Assembly (NCBI GenBank): GCA_964551305.1
Contig: CAZKBT010000027.1
Span: forward strand, 1-41,017
Direction of reading: 5' to 3'
DNA: 41,017 bases
Source of the DNA: JBAZDC01 sp041654595
Lineage (GTDB): Bacteria > Pseudomonadota > Gammaproteobacteria > Burkholderiales > Burkholderiaceae_B
The translations under genes and the position numbers were made by a program. This document shows, in pieces, positions 33,791 to 41,017 of the stretch (position 1 is its first letter; each line of letters opens with the position of its first letter). A model generated the notes under the pieces. The model was given only the letters and a program-made list of their open reading frames with translations. It searched no databases and was not told the DNA's origin.

Positions 33791-36256
33791 TCAACGGCGG
33801 CCGCGCGGCGCCTTCCTTGATGAGGTTTCCTTGGCCGAACGCTTGGCCTGGGCCCGCCGCTGGCGCGACGTCGTGCCTTTCAATGCCGCCGGCTTGGCGG
33901 GAGCGGCGCGCTTGATCTTCGGCGCCGCATCGGCGTCGGACTCCATCGCCGCGGACTGCAAAGCCTTGAAGCTCGTGCCCTTCACTAAACGGAACTCGAT
34001 GCGCCTGGCCTCGAGGTCGACGCGCGAGACCTGGACCTGCACGGCATCCGTCAGGCGATAACGTATTCCCGTGCGCTCGCCGCGCAACTCATGCATGGCC
34101 TCATTGTATTGGAAATAATCCGAGCCGAGCTCGGAAACGTGCACCATGCCTTCGACGAACAAGGTATCCAGGGTAATGAAAATACCGAACGTCGCCACCC
34201 CGGTCACGCGGCCGCTGAACGTTTCGCCGACATGCTCCTTGACGAACCAGCATTTGAGCCAAGCCTGCACGTCGCGCGACGCGTCGTCGGCCCGGCGCTC
34301 CCTGGCCGAAAGCAGCACGCCCAGCTTCTCCCATATGGCGTGCTCGTGCTCGGCCCTGGACTCGCCCGGTACGAGCATGACGTCCTCCACCTTGGGCGTG
34401 TAGCGGTTGCCCGCCAGCACGCTTTTTATGACCCGATGCGTCAACAGATCCGGATAGCGCCGTATCGGCGAAGTGAAATGTGCATAATGCTCGTAAGCCA
34501 GGCCGAAGTGCCCGCTCGGCTCCGGACTGTAGATGGCCTGCTGCATCGAACGCAGGCACATGCTTTGAACGATCTCGAAGTCTGGCCGGTTGCGGGCGGC
34601 GAGTATCAAGCGCGCGTAGTCCTCGGTGCTGGGATCGTCTCCGCCTTCGAGCGTGAGCCCGAGGTTGCGCAAATACACGCGCAAGGCCTGCAGCTTGTCC
34701 GGCGTCGGCCCCTCATGTATGCGATACAAGCCGTTGCGCTTGTTGCGGACCACGAAGTCGGCGGCGCAGGTATTGGCCGCCAGCATGCACTCTTCGATCA
34801 GCTTGTGCGCATCGTTGCGGTGATACGGCTCGATGCGTTCAATGCGGCCCAGCGGATTGCATACGATGCGCGTCTCGATCGTGTCGAAATCGATCGCGCC
34901 GCGCTTGGCGCGGGCTTGCGCCAACAATTGGTACAGCTCATACAGATTGCGCACGTCCGGCATGATGTGCTGCATGTTCTGGGCCGCGGGGCCGGTCGGC
35001 TGCTGCAGCGCCGCCCAGATGTCCGTATAGGTGGTGCGCGCCTTGGAATGGATGACGGCTTCATAGAACTGATAGGCCGTCACCGTTCCCGCCTTGGCGC
35101 CGCTTGCGGCGATCACCATGTCGCAAACCAGCGTCAAGCGGTCGGCCGAGGGATTCAGCGAGCAAATACCGTTGGACAGCGCTTCCGGCAACATGGGAAT
35201 GACCCGACGCGGAAAATACACGCTGGTGCCGCGCTCTATCGCATCCTTGTCCAGGGCGTCGCCCGGCTGCACATAATGGCTGACGTCGGCGATCGCCACC
35301 AACAGGCGCCAGCCCGGCCGCTTGCGTTTGGCCGTGCCCAGCTCCACAGACTCGACGAACACGGCATCGTCGAAATCCCTGGCGTCCTCGCCGTCGATGG
35401 TAATGAAGTTCACGTCGCGTAAATCGACGCGCCCTTTCAGGTCGGTACGCTTGACCGTGTCGGGCGTGCTTTCCGCCTGCTCCAACGCGGCGTCCGAAAA
35501 CGCCAGGGGAACATCGAATTTACGCACGGCGATTTCTATTTCCATCCCCGGGTCATCGATCTCTCCCAGCACCTCGACCACCCTGCCCAATGGCTGGGTG
35601 TGCCGGGTCGGCTGCTGGACGATCTCCACGGTGACGACCTGGCCGTTCTCTGCGCCGCCCGCGTCCTGCGCGGGGATCAGGATGTCGTGCTTGATGCGCT
35701 GGTCTTCCGGCACGACGACGTACGCTCCGCGCTCCTTGATGAAGCGTCCCACCAGCTTGTTATTGCGGCGCTCGATGACCTCGACGATCATCGCTTCGGG
35801 CTTGCCCCGGTATTCGCCGTCGATCTTGGCCAGCACGCGGTCGCCGTGCCAGACCTTGAGCATCTCGCGGGGAGGAAGGAACAAGTCGGGTCCGCCGTCG
35901 TCGCGCATCAAAAAGCCGAAGCCGTCGCGATGCCCCTGGACGCGCCCCGAAATGAAATCGGACCGCTCATTCAGGCCGACCCGGCCCTGGTCTGTAAAAA
36001 CAAGCTGTCCGTCACGCTCCATCGCCTTCAAGCGGCGCTCGAAACCGACGGACAACGGCACGACGGCGCCCAATGCGCGCGCCAGCTTTTCCGGAGCCAA
36101 GGCCTTTTTGCCCCCGGCTCGCAAGTACTGCAAGATAACTTCGCGGCTCGGTACGTCCGGATCGAAATCGGGCGGCACGTCGATGACGCCCATCCCTTTG
36201 CTTTTCGAACCCATGTCGCCGGGTGAGTTTGTCGTTTTTTTAGATCTCGTGGCCAA
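33791..36256 (-). CDS. rnr: Ribonuclease R
   Basis: The 821-residue 3'-5' exoribonuclease has an N-terminal helix-turn-helix (VPSREVILQYLRAGG), cold-shock domains, the catalytic RNB domain with GEDARDFDDAVF carrying the metal-binding aspartates, an S1 domain with GVATFGIFITLDTLF, and a lysine/arginine-rich tail. It degrades structured RNA and supports rRNA quality control. The start is uncertain: TTG at 36256 has GGAAA six bases before it, whereas ATG 36214 would remove the first 14 residues. It precedes rlmB. Confidence 0.94.
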   Translation of the reverse strand: MATRSKKTTNSPGDMGSKSKGMGVIDVPPDFDPDVPSREVILQYLRAGGKKALAPEKLARALGAVVPLSVGFERRLKAMERDGQLVFTDQGRVGLNERSDFISGRVQGHRDGFGFLMRDDGGPDLFLPPREMLKVWHGDRVLAKIDGEYRGKPEAMIVEVIERRNNKLVGRFIKERGAYVVVPEDQRIKHDILIPAQDAGGAENGQVVTVEIVQQPTRHTQPLGRVVEVLGEIDDPGMEIEIAVRKFDVPLAFSDAALEQAESTPDTVKRTDLKGRVDLRDVNFITIDGEDARDFDDAVFVESVELGTAKRKRPGWRLLVAIADVSHYVQPGDALDKDAIERGTSVYFPRRVIPMLPEALSNGICSLNPSADRLTLVCDMVIAASGAKAGTVTAYQFYEAVIHSKARTTYTDIWAALQQPTGPAAQNMQHIMPDVRNLYELYQLLAQARAKRGAIDFDTIETRIVCNPLGRIERIEPYHRNDAHKLIEECMLAANTCAADFVVRNKRNGLYRIHEGPTPDKLQALRVYLRNLGLTLEGGDDPSTEDYARLILAARNRPDFEIVQSMCLRSMQQAIYSPEPSGHFGLAYEHYAHFTSPIRRYPDLLTHRVIKSVLAGNRYTPKVEDVMLVPGESRAEHEHAIWEKLGVLLSARERRADDASRDVQAWLKCWFVKEHVGETFSGRVTGVATFGIFITLDTLFVEGMVHVSELGSDYFQYNEAMHELRGERTGIRYRLTDAVQVQVSRVDLEARRIEFRLVKGTSFKALQSAAMESDADAAPKIKRAAPAKPAALKGTTSRQRRAQAKRSAKETSSRKAPRGRR

Positions 36257-36262
36257 TGGCTA

Positions 36263-36292
36263 TTTCCATTCAATAAAAGTGTGTGCTATAAT
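36263..36292 (+). promoter_or_regulatory. Sigma-70-type promoter toward tRNA-Leu
   Basis: TTTCCA (36263-36268) is followed after 18 bases by a perfect TATAAT (36287-36292) with an extended TGC before it. The tRNA-Leu gene begins 84 bases after the -10 box. It lies within the divergent leader of rnr. Confidence 0.6.
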
Positions 36293-36375
36293 TTTTTTCT
36301 GTCTTGTTCTAGGGCTTATCCAAAAACGTTCCAACAGAATTGGTTTTTGGCAAAGCAATAGCATACAACGATATT

Positions 36376-36460
36376 GCCCAGGTGGCGGAATTGGTAGACG
36401 CGCATGGTTCAGGTCCATGTGCCGCAAGGTGTGGAGGTTCGAGTCCTCTCCTGGGCACCA
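36376..36460 (+). tRNA. tRNA-Leu (CAG anticodon)
   Basis: The 85-base class II tRNA has the acceptor stem GCCCAGG/CCTGGGC, anticodon loop TTCAGGT with CAG, a long variable arm, a T-arm with GGTTCGAGTCC and an encoded CCA. Confidence 0.97.
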
Positions 36461-36472
36461 CCGCTGGTAAAG

Positions 36473-36510
36473 AAAAACCTCGCAAACTCAAGGTTTGTGA
36501 GGTTTTTTTT
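36473..36510 (+). terminator. Terminator after tRNA-Leu
   Basis: AACCTC-G-CAAAC pairs with GTTTG-T-GAGGTT (one mismatch) and is followed by eight T. It is 12 bases after the tRNA. Confidence 0.88.
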
Positions 36511-36745
36511 CGGGGCTTGCGCCAGCCATTCCCAGGGAGTTCCGCATCCTCACCGCGATGAAGAACCCGTAGATACCGCCTTTGAATAAATCCTTGAGTC
36601 CGCCTTGGTTTGAAGGATGCTAGGATAACTATTGGACCTCGCGGAAGTCGGCACGGTCGATTCTTCGTTTCGTACATTGTCTGCGCAACCGGCGCTCGGT
36701 TATTGAAGCCCAACCCTGGCCGGGTACGCCGCACCCAAGGTTTTT

Positions 36746-37624
36746 ATGTCATCGCAAATTCAAATACGCGCTTTTTTTGACGAATCCACGAACACGATCA
36801 GCTACCTGGTCGCCGACCCCTGTACGAAGCAGGCGCTCGTCATCGATCCCGTACTCGATTTCGACTACGAAAGCGGCCGCGTGACCGCGGCATCCGCCGA
36901 CCGCATCCTGGAGGCGGCGCGCACGGCGGGCTGGGAGATCGCCCTGATCCTCGAAACCCACATCCACGCGGACCACCTCAGCGCCGCATCGTATATCAAG
37001 CAGCAGACACGCGCGCCGATCGGCATCGGCGAACATGTCCAGGACGTGCAGGCGATTTTCGCTCCGCGTTTCAACCTGAGCGATGTCTCCCGGGACGGCG
37101 CGGAATTCGATCACCTCTGGCGCGATGGCGATCGGTTCTCATTCGGAAATCAATTCGTCGACGTCATGCATACGCCGGGCCATACGCCTGCCTGCGTCTC
37201 GTACCGGATCGGCGACGCCGTCTTCGTCGGCGACACCTTGTTCATGCCGGACTACGGCACGGCCCGCGCCGACTTCCCGGGCGGCAGCGCCCCCGCGCTG
37301 TATCAATCCATCCAACGCCTGCTTGCCTTGCCGCCCGAGACCCGCATGTTTCTATGCCACGACTACCTGCCTGAAGGCCGCCGGCAATACACATGGGAAA
37401 CGACCGTCGCTGAACAGCGCCTATGCAACGTCCACGTTCATGACGGCGTCACGCAAACCGAATTCGTAGCCATGCGCCGGAAACGCGACGCCTCATTGAG
37501 CGCGCCCGCTCTTCTGCTGCCTTCCATTCAAGTCAACATGCGCGCGGGTAGGCTACCCAAGGCGGAATCCAATGGCACGCGATATTTGAAGGTACCGCTG
37601 ACCGCCAATGCAGATTTGCCCTGA
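36746..37624 (+). CDS. MBL-fold hydrolase, persulfide dioxygenase/Blh-like
   Basis: The 292-residue protein is a metallo-beta-lactamase-fold enzyme close to ETHE1/Blh persulfide dioxygenases and glyoxalase II. Metal ligands are in THIHADH (71-77), H146 in TPGHTPAC, D163 in VGDTLFMPDYG and H205 in CHDY. The DYGTARADFPGG segment is typical of the ETHE1/Blh group. It may oxidise glutathione persulfide, using one iron. AAGG precedes the ATG at 36746. No sulfur-related regulator lies next to it, so the exact role remains open. Confidence 0.8.
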   Translation: MSSQIQIRAFFDESTNTISYLVADPCTKQALVIDPVLDFDYESGRVTAASADRILEAARTAGWEIALILETHIHADHLSAASYIKQQTRAPIGIGEHVQDVQAIFAPRFNLSDVSRDGAEFDHLWRDGDRFSFGNQFVDVMHTPGHTPACVSYRIGDAVFVGDTLFMPDYGTARADFPGGSAPALYQSIQRLLALPPETRMFLCHDYLPEGRRQYTWETTVAEQRLCNVHVHDGVTQTEFVAMRRKRDASLSAPALLLPSIQVNMRAGRLPKAESNGTRYLKVPLTANADLP

Positions 37625-37650
37625 TCGCAGGGCGGACGGCGCCCGCCGGC

Positions 37651-38088
37651 TCAAGCGGTCAAAGTGCGCACCATGGCGACGTGCTCGATGTCGCAATCCA
37701 GAAACACGTCGCTTTGCGCTCGGAAGCCATGCGCGGTGTAGAAATCCAGGGCATGAACCTGCGCGGCCAGCGCCACCTGAACATGGCCGCGCCGCCTGGC
37801 CTCATCCACCAACTCCGCCAGCAAGGCCGAGCCGATGTGGCGGCCACGATACGGCGGCAAGACGGCCAGCCGTCCGATGTGCGCATCGGGCAAGAGCCGG
37901 CCCGTTCCCACGGGGTTCCGCTCCGAATCGACGAACGCCAGCGCATGAATGGAGGTCTCGTCGTCCGCATCCAGTTCCATGTCGATCGGAACGCCTTGTT
38001 CCTCGACGAAAACGGCGTGGCGGATCCGGGTGGCGTGCTCGTGGCAGCTCGACCAATCCAGCAATTCGATATGCAAAGAATTATTCAC
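37651..38088 (-). CDS. GNAT family N-acetyltransferase (ElaA-like)
   Basis: The 145-residue protein has the GNAT fold, with the acetyl-CoA site in RLAVLPPYRGRHIGSALL and AALDFYTAHGF-like LDFYTAHGF at the C-terminal side. The N-terminal RHAVFVEEQGVP fits the ElaA-type subgroup. The acceptor is unknown. GTG at 38088 is chosen, with GAGG eight bases before it; a TTG start at 38124 is possible. It ends opposite the MBL-fold gene. Confidence 0.82.
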   Translation of the reverse strand: MNNSLHIELLDWSSCHEHATRIRHAVFVEEQGVPIDMELDADDETSIHALAFVDSERNPVGTGRLLPDAHIGRLAVLPPYRGRHIGSALLAELVDEARRRGHVQVALAAQVHALDFYTAHGFRAQSDVFLDCDIEHVAMVRTLTA

Positions 38089-38131
38089 GGAAATGCCTCG
38101 TCGCAACTGCCGCCCTGCGCACAAGCCGTGC

Positions 38132-38458
38132 TCAGGAAAACAACTTCAAACCAATAATGCCGGCTATGATGAGCGCCACGCTGGCAAGACGAGGCCAGGA
38201 TGCCGGATCGCCGAACAGCATAATGCCGATTATAACGGCCCCGACCGCGCCCACTCCCACCCAAACGGCGTAGGCCGAGCCAAGCGGCAACACCTTCATG
38301 GCAATCGCCAGCAGCCACACGCTGATAAGCATGGCCGCAAGGGTTCCCACCGACGGCCAGAACCGCGTGAAACCTTCCGTGTATTTGAGTCCCACCGCCC
38401 AGCCCGTTTCGAACAGGCCGCCGATGAGCAGAATCAACCAAGCCATCGCCGTAGACAT
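38132..38458 (-). CDS. gdx: Guanidinium exporter Gdx (SugE), SMR family
   Basis: The 108-residue protein has four membrane helices of small multidrug resistance transporters. The glutamate in GGLFETGWAVGLKYTEGF is the substrate- and proton-binding residue, and the WAVGLKYTEGFTR motif is specific to the Gdx (SugE) branch that exports guanidinium with H+. ATG 38458 is preferred because GGGG is seven bases before it, while ATG 38464 is too close. A guanidine-II riboswitch upstream confirms the substrate class. Confidence 0.93.
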   Translation of the reverse strand: MSTAMAWLILLIGGLFETGWAVGLKYTEGFTRFWPSVGTLAAMLISVWLLAIAMKVLPLGSAYAVWVGVGAVGAVIIGIMLFGDPASWPRLASVALIIAGIIGLKLFS

Positions 38459-38479
38459 ATGCATACCCCTTTTAAAATA

Positions 38480-38534
38480 CGGGGCCGTCCCCTGATCGAT
38501 GCGCCATCAGCTTGGCGGCAAGGCCGTCCTTGCA
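38480..38534 (-). promoter_or_regulatory. Guanidine-II (mini-ykkC) riboswitch
   Basis: On the minus strand two hairpins have ACGG tetraloops: GCAAGG-ACGG-CCTTGC (38533-38518) and GGGG-ACGG-CCCC (38492-38481), separated by 25 bases. Paired hairpins with ACGR loops define the guanidine-II class. The AAGGGG ribosome site of gdx lies just downstream, so binding guanidinium probably frees translation. Confidence 0.88.
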
Positions 38535-38557
38535 ATAAAGTGTGACTATTCTAGTAT
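38530..38557 (+). promoter_or_regulatory. Possible promoter of the FMN glutamate-synthase-like gene
   Basis: TTGCAA (38530-38535) and TAGTAT (38552-38557) are 16 bases apart and lie 29 bases before the ATG at 38586. The -35 part overlaps the divergent riboswitch, so the two transcripts share this gap. Confidence 0.45.
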
Positions 38558-38585
38558 CAAAAATCGAAAACAGGAATAGTGCGCC

Positions 38586-40253
38586 ATGCAAGCTCCCGTA
38601 CCCCGGTATATGACGTTCTACTTTGTCGCCATCGCCACCCCAGTGCTTTTGGCGCTTGGCATTTTCTCCAGCGCCTGGTGGCTGCTTCCGGCCGCCATCT
38701 GCACGGCGCTTACTCTTTTGGGGTTGCGCGACTTGAGCCAGACACGCCACTCCATCCGGCGCAATTATCCCGTCATCGGCAACTTGCGCTTCCTGTTCGA
38801 GTTCATTCGGCCCGAAGTCCGCCAATATTTTTTTGAAGACGATACGCAACGGCTGCCTTTTTCGCGCGTGGACAGATCATTGGTATACCAGCGCGCCAAA
38901 CAGCAGATCGACAAACGGCCATTCGGCACCCAGATCGACGTCTATCAAAGCGACTATGAATGGATCAACCATTCGATGACTCCGACCCACCCGGATATCG
39001 AAACCTTTCGCGTCACCGTCGGCGGACCGGCCTGCACACAACCCTATTCATTGTCGGTGTTCAACATCTCCGCCATGAGCTTCGGCGCCTTGTCGGGTAA
39101 TGCCGTGCTCGCGCTGAACAAAGGCGCGGCAATGGGCAACTTCGCTCACGACACCGGCGAAGGCGGCATCAGCCGGTATCATTTGGAACACGGCGGCAAT
39201 CTGATCTGGAACATCGGCTCCGGCTATTTCGGATGCGGTGACGGCAAGGGCAATTTTTCCGAGAAGGCGTTCAGCGCGCGCGCCCGCCACCCGGCCGTCA
39301 GAATGATAGAGATCAAGCTGTCGCAAGGCGCCAAGCCGGGCCACGGCGGCATGTTGCCGGGCGCCAAAGTCACGCTCGAGATCGCCGAAGCCCGCGGCAT
39401 TCCCGTCGGCGTGGACTGCAACTCCCCCGCCCAGCACAGCGCGTTTCACACGCCTATCGAGCTCTTGCATTTCGTCGCCAAGCTGCGCGACCTGTCCGGC
39501 GGCAAGCCCGTCGGCTTCAAGCTATGCATCGGACACCCTTGGGAGTGGTTCGCCATTGCCAAAGCCATGCTCGCGACCGGCATCACTCCCGACTTCATCG
39601 TCGTCGACGGTGCCGAAGGCGGAACGGGAGCGGCGCCGATCGAATTCGTGGATCACGTAGGCACACCCCTGCGTGAAGCGCTGCGGCTAGTGCACAATAC
39701 GTTGGTGGGCATCGGCCTGCGCGAACAGATCAAGCTCGGAGCATCGGGAAAAATCATCAGCGCATTCGACATGGCGCGCGTCATGGCGCTGGGAGCCGAT
39801 TGGTGCAATAGCGCGCGCGGATTCATGTTCGCCATTGGCTGCATTCAAGCGCAAGCCTGTCATACCGGCGCCTGCCCCACGGGCGTCGCCACCCAGGATC
39901 CGCGGCGGCAGCAAGCCTTGGTCGTGTCGGACAAATGCCAGCGGGTCGCCAATTTTCACAAGAATACGCTCAAAGCCCTGGCTGAGCTGCTGGGCGCGGC
40001 CGGCTTGACTAGCCCCGGCGATCTGCGTCCTCATCACATCGCCCGGCGCATTCCCAACGGCGAAGTTCGCGTGCTTTCGGCGCTCTTTCCCGACTTGGAA
40101 AAAGGCGAGCTGCTGCAAGGTAAATTCCGCCAGACCATCTTTCGCACAGTCTGGCCCATGGCCCGGGCGGAATCGTTCGAACCTCTGTATAGCTTGAGCG
40201 CAGCCATGTCCGGCAACACCGGCACGGCGCCGGCGCCCGAAGGCGCAGGCTGA
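38586..40253 (+). CDS. FMN-binding glutamate synthase family protein
   Basis: The 555-residue protein has one or two N-terminal membrane helices (about 9-45) followed by the FMN-binding domain of glutamate synthase. GLU-synthase motifs include SFGALSGNAVLALNKGA and VVDGAEGGTGAAP, and the 3Fe-4S cysteines are C419, C425 and C430 in CIQAQACHTGACPTG. No amidotransferase domain is present, so it is not a normal glutamate synthase; the donor and substrate are unknown. It is divergent from gdx, and its upstream gap overlaps the riboswitch. It ends opposite a small lipoprotein gene. Confidence 0.87.
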   Translation: MQAPVPRYMTFYFVAIATPVLLALGIFSSAWWLLPAAICTALTLLGLRDLSQTRHSIRRNYPVIGNLRFLFEFIRPEVRQYFFEDDTQRLPFSRVDRSLVYQRAKQQIDKRPFGTQIDVYQSDYEWINHSMTPTHPDIETFRVTVGGPACTQPYSLSVFNISAMSFGALSGNAVLALNKGAAMGNFAHDTGEGGISRYHLEHGGNLIWNIGSGYFGCGDGKGNFSEKAFSARARHPAVRMIEIKLSQGAKPGHGGMLPGAKVTLEIAEARGIPVGVDCNSPAQHSAFHTPIELLHFVAKLRDLSGGKPVGFKLCIGHPWEWFAIAKAMLATGITPDFIVVDGAEGGTGAAPIEFVDHVGTPLREALRLVHNTLVGIGLREQIKLGASGKIISAFDMARVMALGADWCNSARGFMFAIGCIQAQACHTGACPTGVATQDPRRQQALVVSDKCQRVANFHKNTLKALAELLGAAGLTSPGDLRPHHIARRIPNGEVRVLSALFPDLEKGELLQGKFRQTIFRTVWPMARAESFEPLYSLSAAMSGNTGTAPAPEGAG

Positions 40254-40275
40254 CGCGTGCCGCGCAGCCGGGCGA

Positions 40276-40437
40276 TCAGCGTGAAATGCTCTGGCTGCCC
40301 ACGCCAATGTCCATGACGCCATAGAACTCCAGGCTGGAGCCGCCGGCCGGAGAAGAGGTCTGCGTCGTCCCGGGAGAACGATCCGTGGCGCATCCCGCCA
40401 TCAGCAACAGAGCTAGAATGCTTACACATAATTTCAT
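40276..40437 (-). CDS. Small lipoprotein (53 residues)
   Basis: The frame starts MKLCVSILALLLMAGCATDRS and ends at TGA 40276; it has a textbook signal with the lipobox LMAGC at residues 12-16, so the mature protein would be about 38 residues with Ser, Thr and Gly and a short GVMDIGVGSQ tail. I do not recognise a family. GGGGGAAA lies about ten bases before ATG 40437. It converges with the FMN gene. Confidence 0.6.
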   Translation of the reverse strand: MKLCVSILALLLMAGCATDRSPGTTQTSSPAGGSSLEFYGVMDIGVGSQSISR

Positions 40438-40746
40438 ATTAGGTATTTCCCCCGCTTGCTACGCGAGCAAATCGGAACTATCGTGAAGGTGCTGCTAGAT
40501 GCAGCTCTTGACCGCCTTCCTCGGCGGTTGACCAAAGCCGCTACATTGACAGTAACGGTTGCTGCCATCAAGGCAGTGAGATCCCGCCAAAAGGCGGGAT
40601 CTCTACGTTAACACGCCGAAAACCAGATAAAAATACAAGCGTTTCGCTTTTGCCGCAGCACGCAAGCATGAAGGCGGCCTGCTGATGGAAAATCCTCCGT
40701 GAACCAACGTGCAATAAGAAAAAAATCATGTTATATTTTCGTGCTT
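40438..40746. other. Intergenic region with two hairpins
   Basis: About 310 bases hold no convincing gene. ACCGCC (40511-40516) and GGCGGT (40523-40528) form a short hairpin. GAGATCCCGCC (40578-40588) and GGCGGGATCTC (40593-40603) form a perfect 11-pair stem with an AAAA loop, not followed by a T-run. A small RNA is possible but not shown. Confidence 0.45.
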
Positions 40747-40823
40747 GGCGCATTAGCTCAGCCGGTTAGAGCGACGGAATCATAATCCGCAGGTCCCCTG
40801 TTCGAATCAGGGATGCGCCACCA
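40747..40823 (+). tRNA. tRNA-Met (CAT anticodon)
   Basis: The 77-base gene has acceptor stem GGCGCAT/ATGCGCC, D-arm TAGCTCAGCCGGTTAGAGC, anticodon arm CGGAATCATAATCCG with CAT, and an encoded CCA. A tRNA-Ile with a modified C in the anticodon would look alike, but the GGAATCATAATCC arm is the usual elongator tRNA-Met form in betaproteobacteria. Confidence 0.93.
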
Positions 40824-40831
40824 GGAATATC

Positions 40832-40864
40832 AAGGACTTAGCGATGACTCGCTAAGTCCTTTTC
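40832..40864 (+). terminator. Terminator after tRNA-Met
   Basis: AAGGACTTAGCGA (40832-40844) and TCGCTAAGTCCTT (40849-40861) form a perfect 13-pair stem with loop TGAC, followed by TTT. It lies eight bases after the tRNA. Confidence 0.85.
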
Positions 40865-40891
40865 TACTTCTGGGCCGCCCCTAACGCCTTC

Positions 40892-40913
40892 GTGTCCGAA
40901 ATGTGTCCGAAAT
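40892..40913. repeat. Perfect tandem 11-base repeat
   Basis: GTGTCCGAAAT occurs twice without a gap, 69 bases after tRNA-Met. No gene is readable in the last 190 bases of the window. Confidence 0.7.
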
Positions 40914-41017
40914 TTCCGGCGCGAAAAGCGGGATATCTTGAGACGCGCGATGTTGCGGCGACGGGCTCTACCCCATAAACGGGGGATCTAGGCATTCATC
41001 AGACTCGGTTAATCACA

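Noticed and set aside
36309..36734. Minus-strand frame of 141 residues covering tRNA-Leu
   Set aside because: It runs antisense through the tRNA and its terminator.
40568..40753. Minus-strand frame of 61 residues before tRNA-Met
   Set aside because: It reads through the perfect hairpin and the tRNA start, with no ribosome site or family resemblance.

Overview
The window looks like chromosomal DNA of a high-GC betaproteobacterium, most likely from the Alcaligenaceae (Bordetella/Achromobacter group). The ubiG-gph pair lies just after the terminator of an upstream gene, rnr-rlmB run together, and tonB-exbB-exbD, mrp/pha and tRNA genes are typical of that group. The genus is an inference. I see no insertion sequence, phage or CRISPR array.

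Layout. 1-1.6 kb: ubiG and gph. 1.6-6.1 kb: a sigma-54 regulatory cassette, made of an NtrC-type response regulator, a divergent stand-alone sigma-54 activator, and a divergent RpoN paralogue translationally coupled to that activator. 6.1-16.6 kb: an accessory block of stress and envelope genes (YaeQ, a YflT/glycine-zipper-type protein, a KGG stress protein with an SDR oxidoreductase, a cytochrome oxidase operon with a fused subunit I+III and a cardiolipin-synthase-like phospholipase D, DUF2231, a CopD-like protein, DUF6496, DUF421 and a SecD-head-like protein). 16.6-17.07 kb: an AT-rich non-coding stretch with a strong hairpin. 17.07-24.8 kb: an MFS transporter, a YbaN-type protein, and a complete Mrp/Pha cation/proton antiporter operon. 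24.8-28.5 kb: a convergent operon of response regulator, short-sensor histidine kinase and the K+ transporter Kup. 28.5-30.7 kb: tonB-exbB-exbD behind a Fur-like box. 31-36.5 kb: tRNA-Val, HU, a PLP enzyme, rlmB, rnr and tRNA-Leu. 36.7-41 kb: an MBL-fold hydrolase, a GNAT protein, a guanidinium exporter behind a guanidine-II riboswitch, an FMN glutamate-synthase-like protein, a small lipoprotein and tRNA-Met.

Most interesting signal. The genes around the rpoN paralogue carry -24/-12 promoters that closely resemble one another. Four sites share GGCAT(G/A)-N4-NTGCT with exact GG-N10-GC spacing and sit about 25-60 bases before start codons: before the DUF883 gene, before the divergent YflT-like and KGG/SDR genes, and before DUF2231. 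Weaker versions precede the activator-rpoN operon itself and the oxidase operon. I infer a local regulon in which an RpoN paralogue and two dedicated activators control stress genes. Homologues of several of these genes are under RpoS or SigB in other bacteria. A 14-base word, GGAAAAATTTACCG, lies between the two divergent promoters and recurs near 15.3 kb, so it is a candidate activator site. None of this has been tested here; it rests on reading the sequence by eye.
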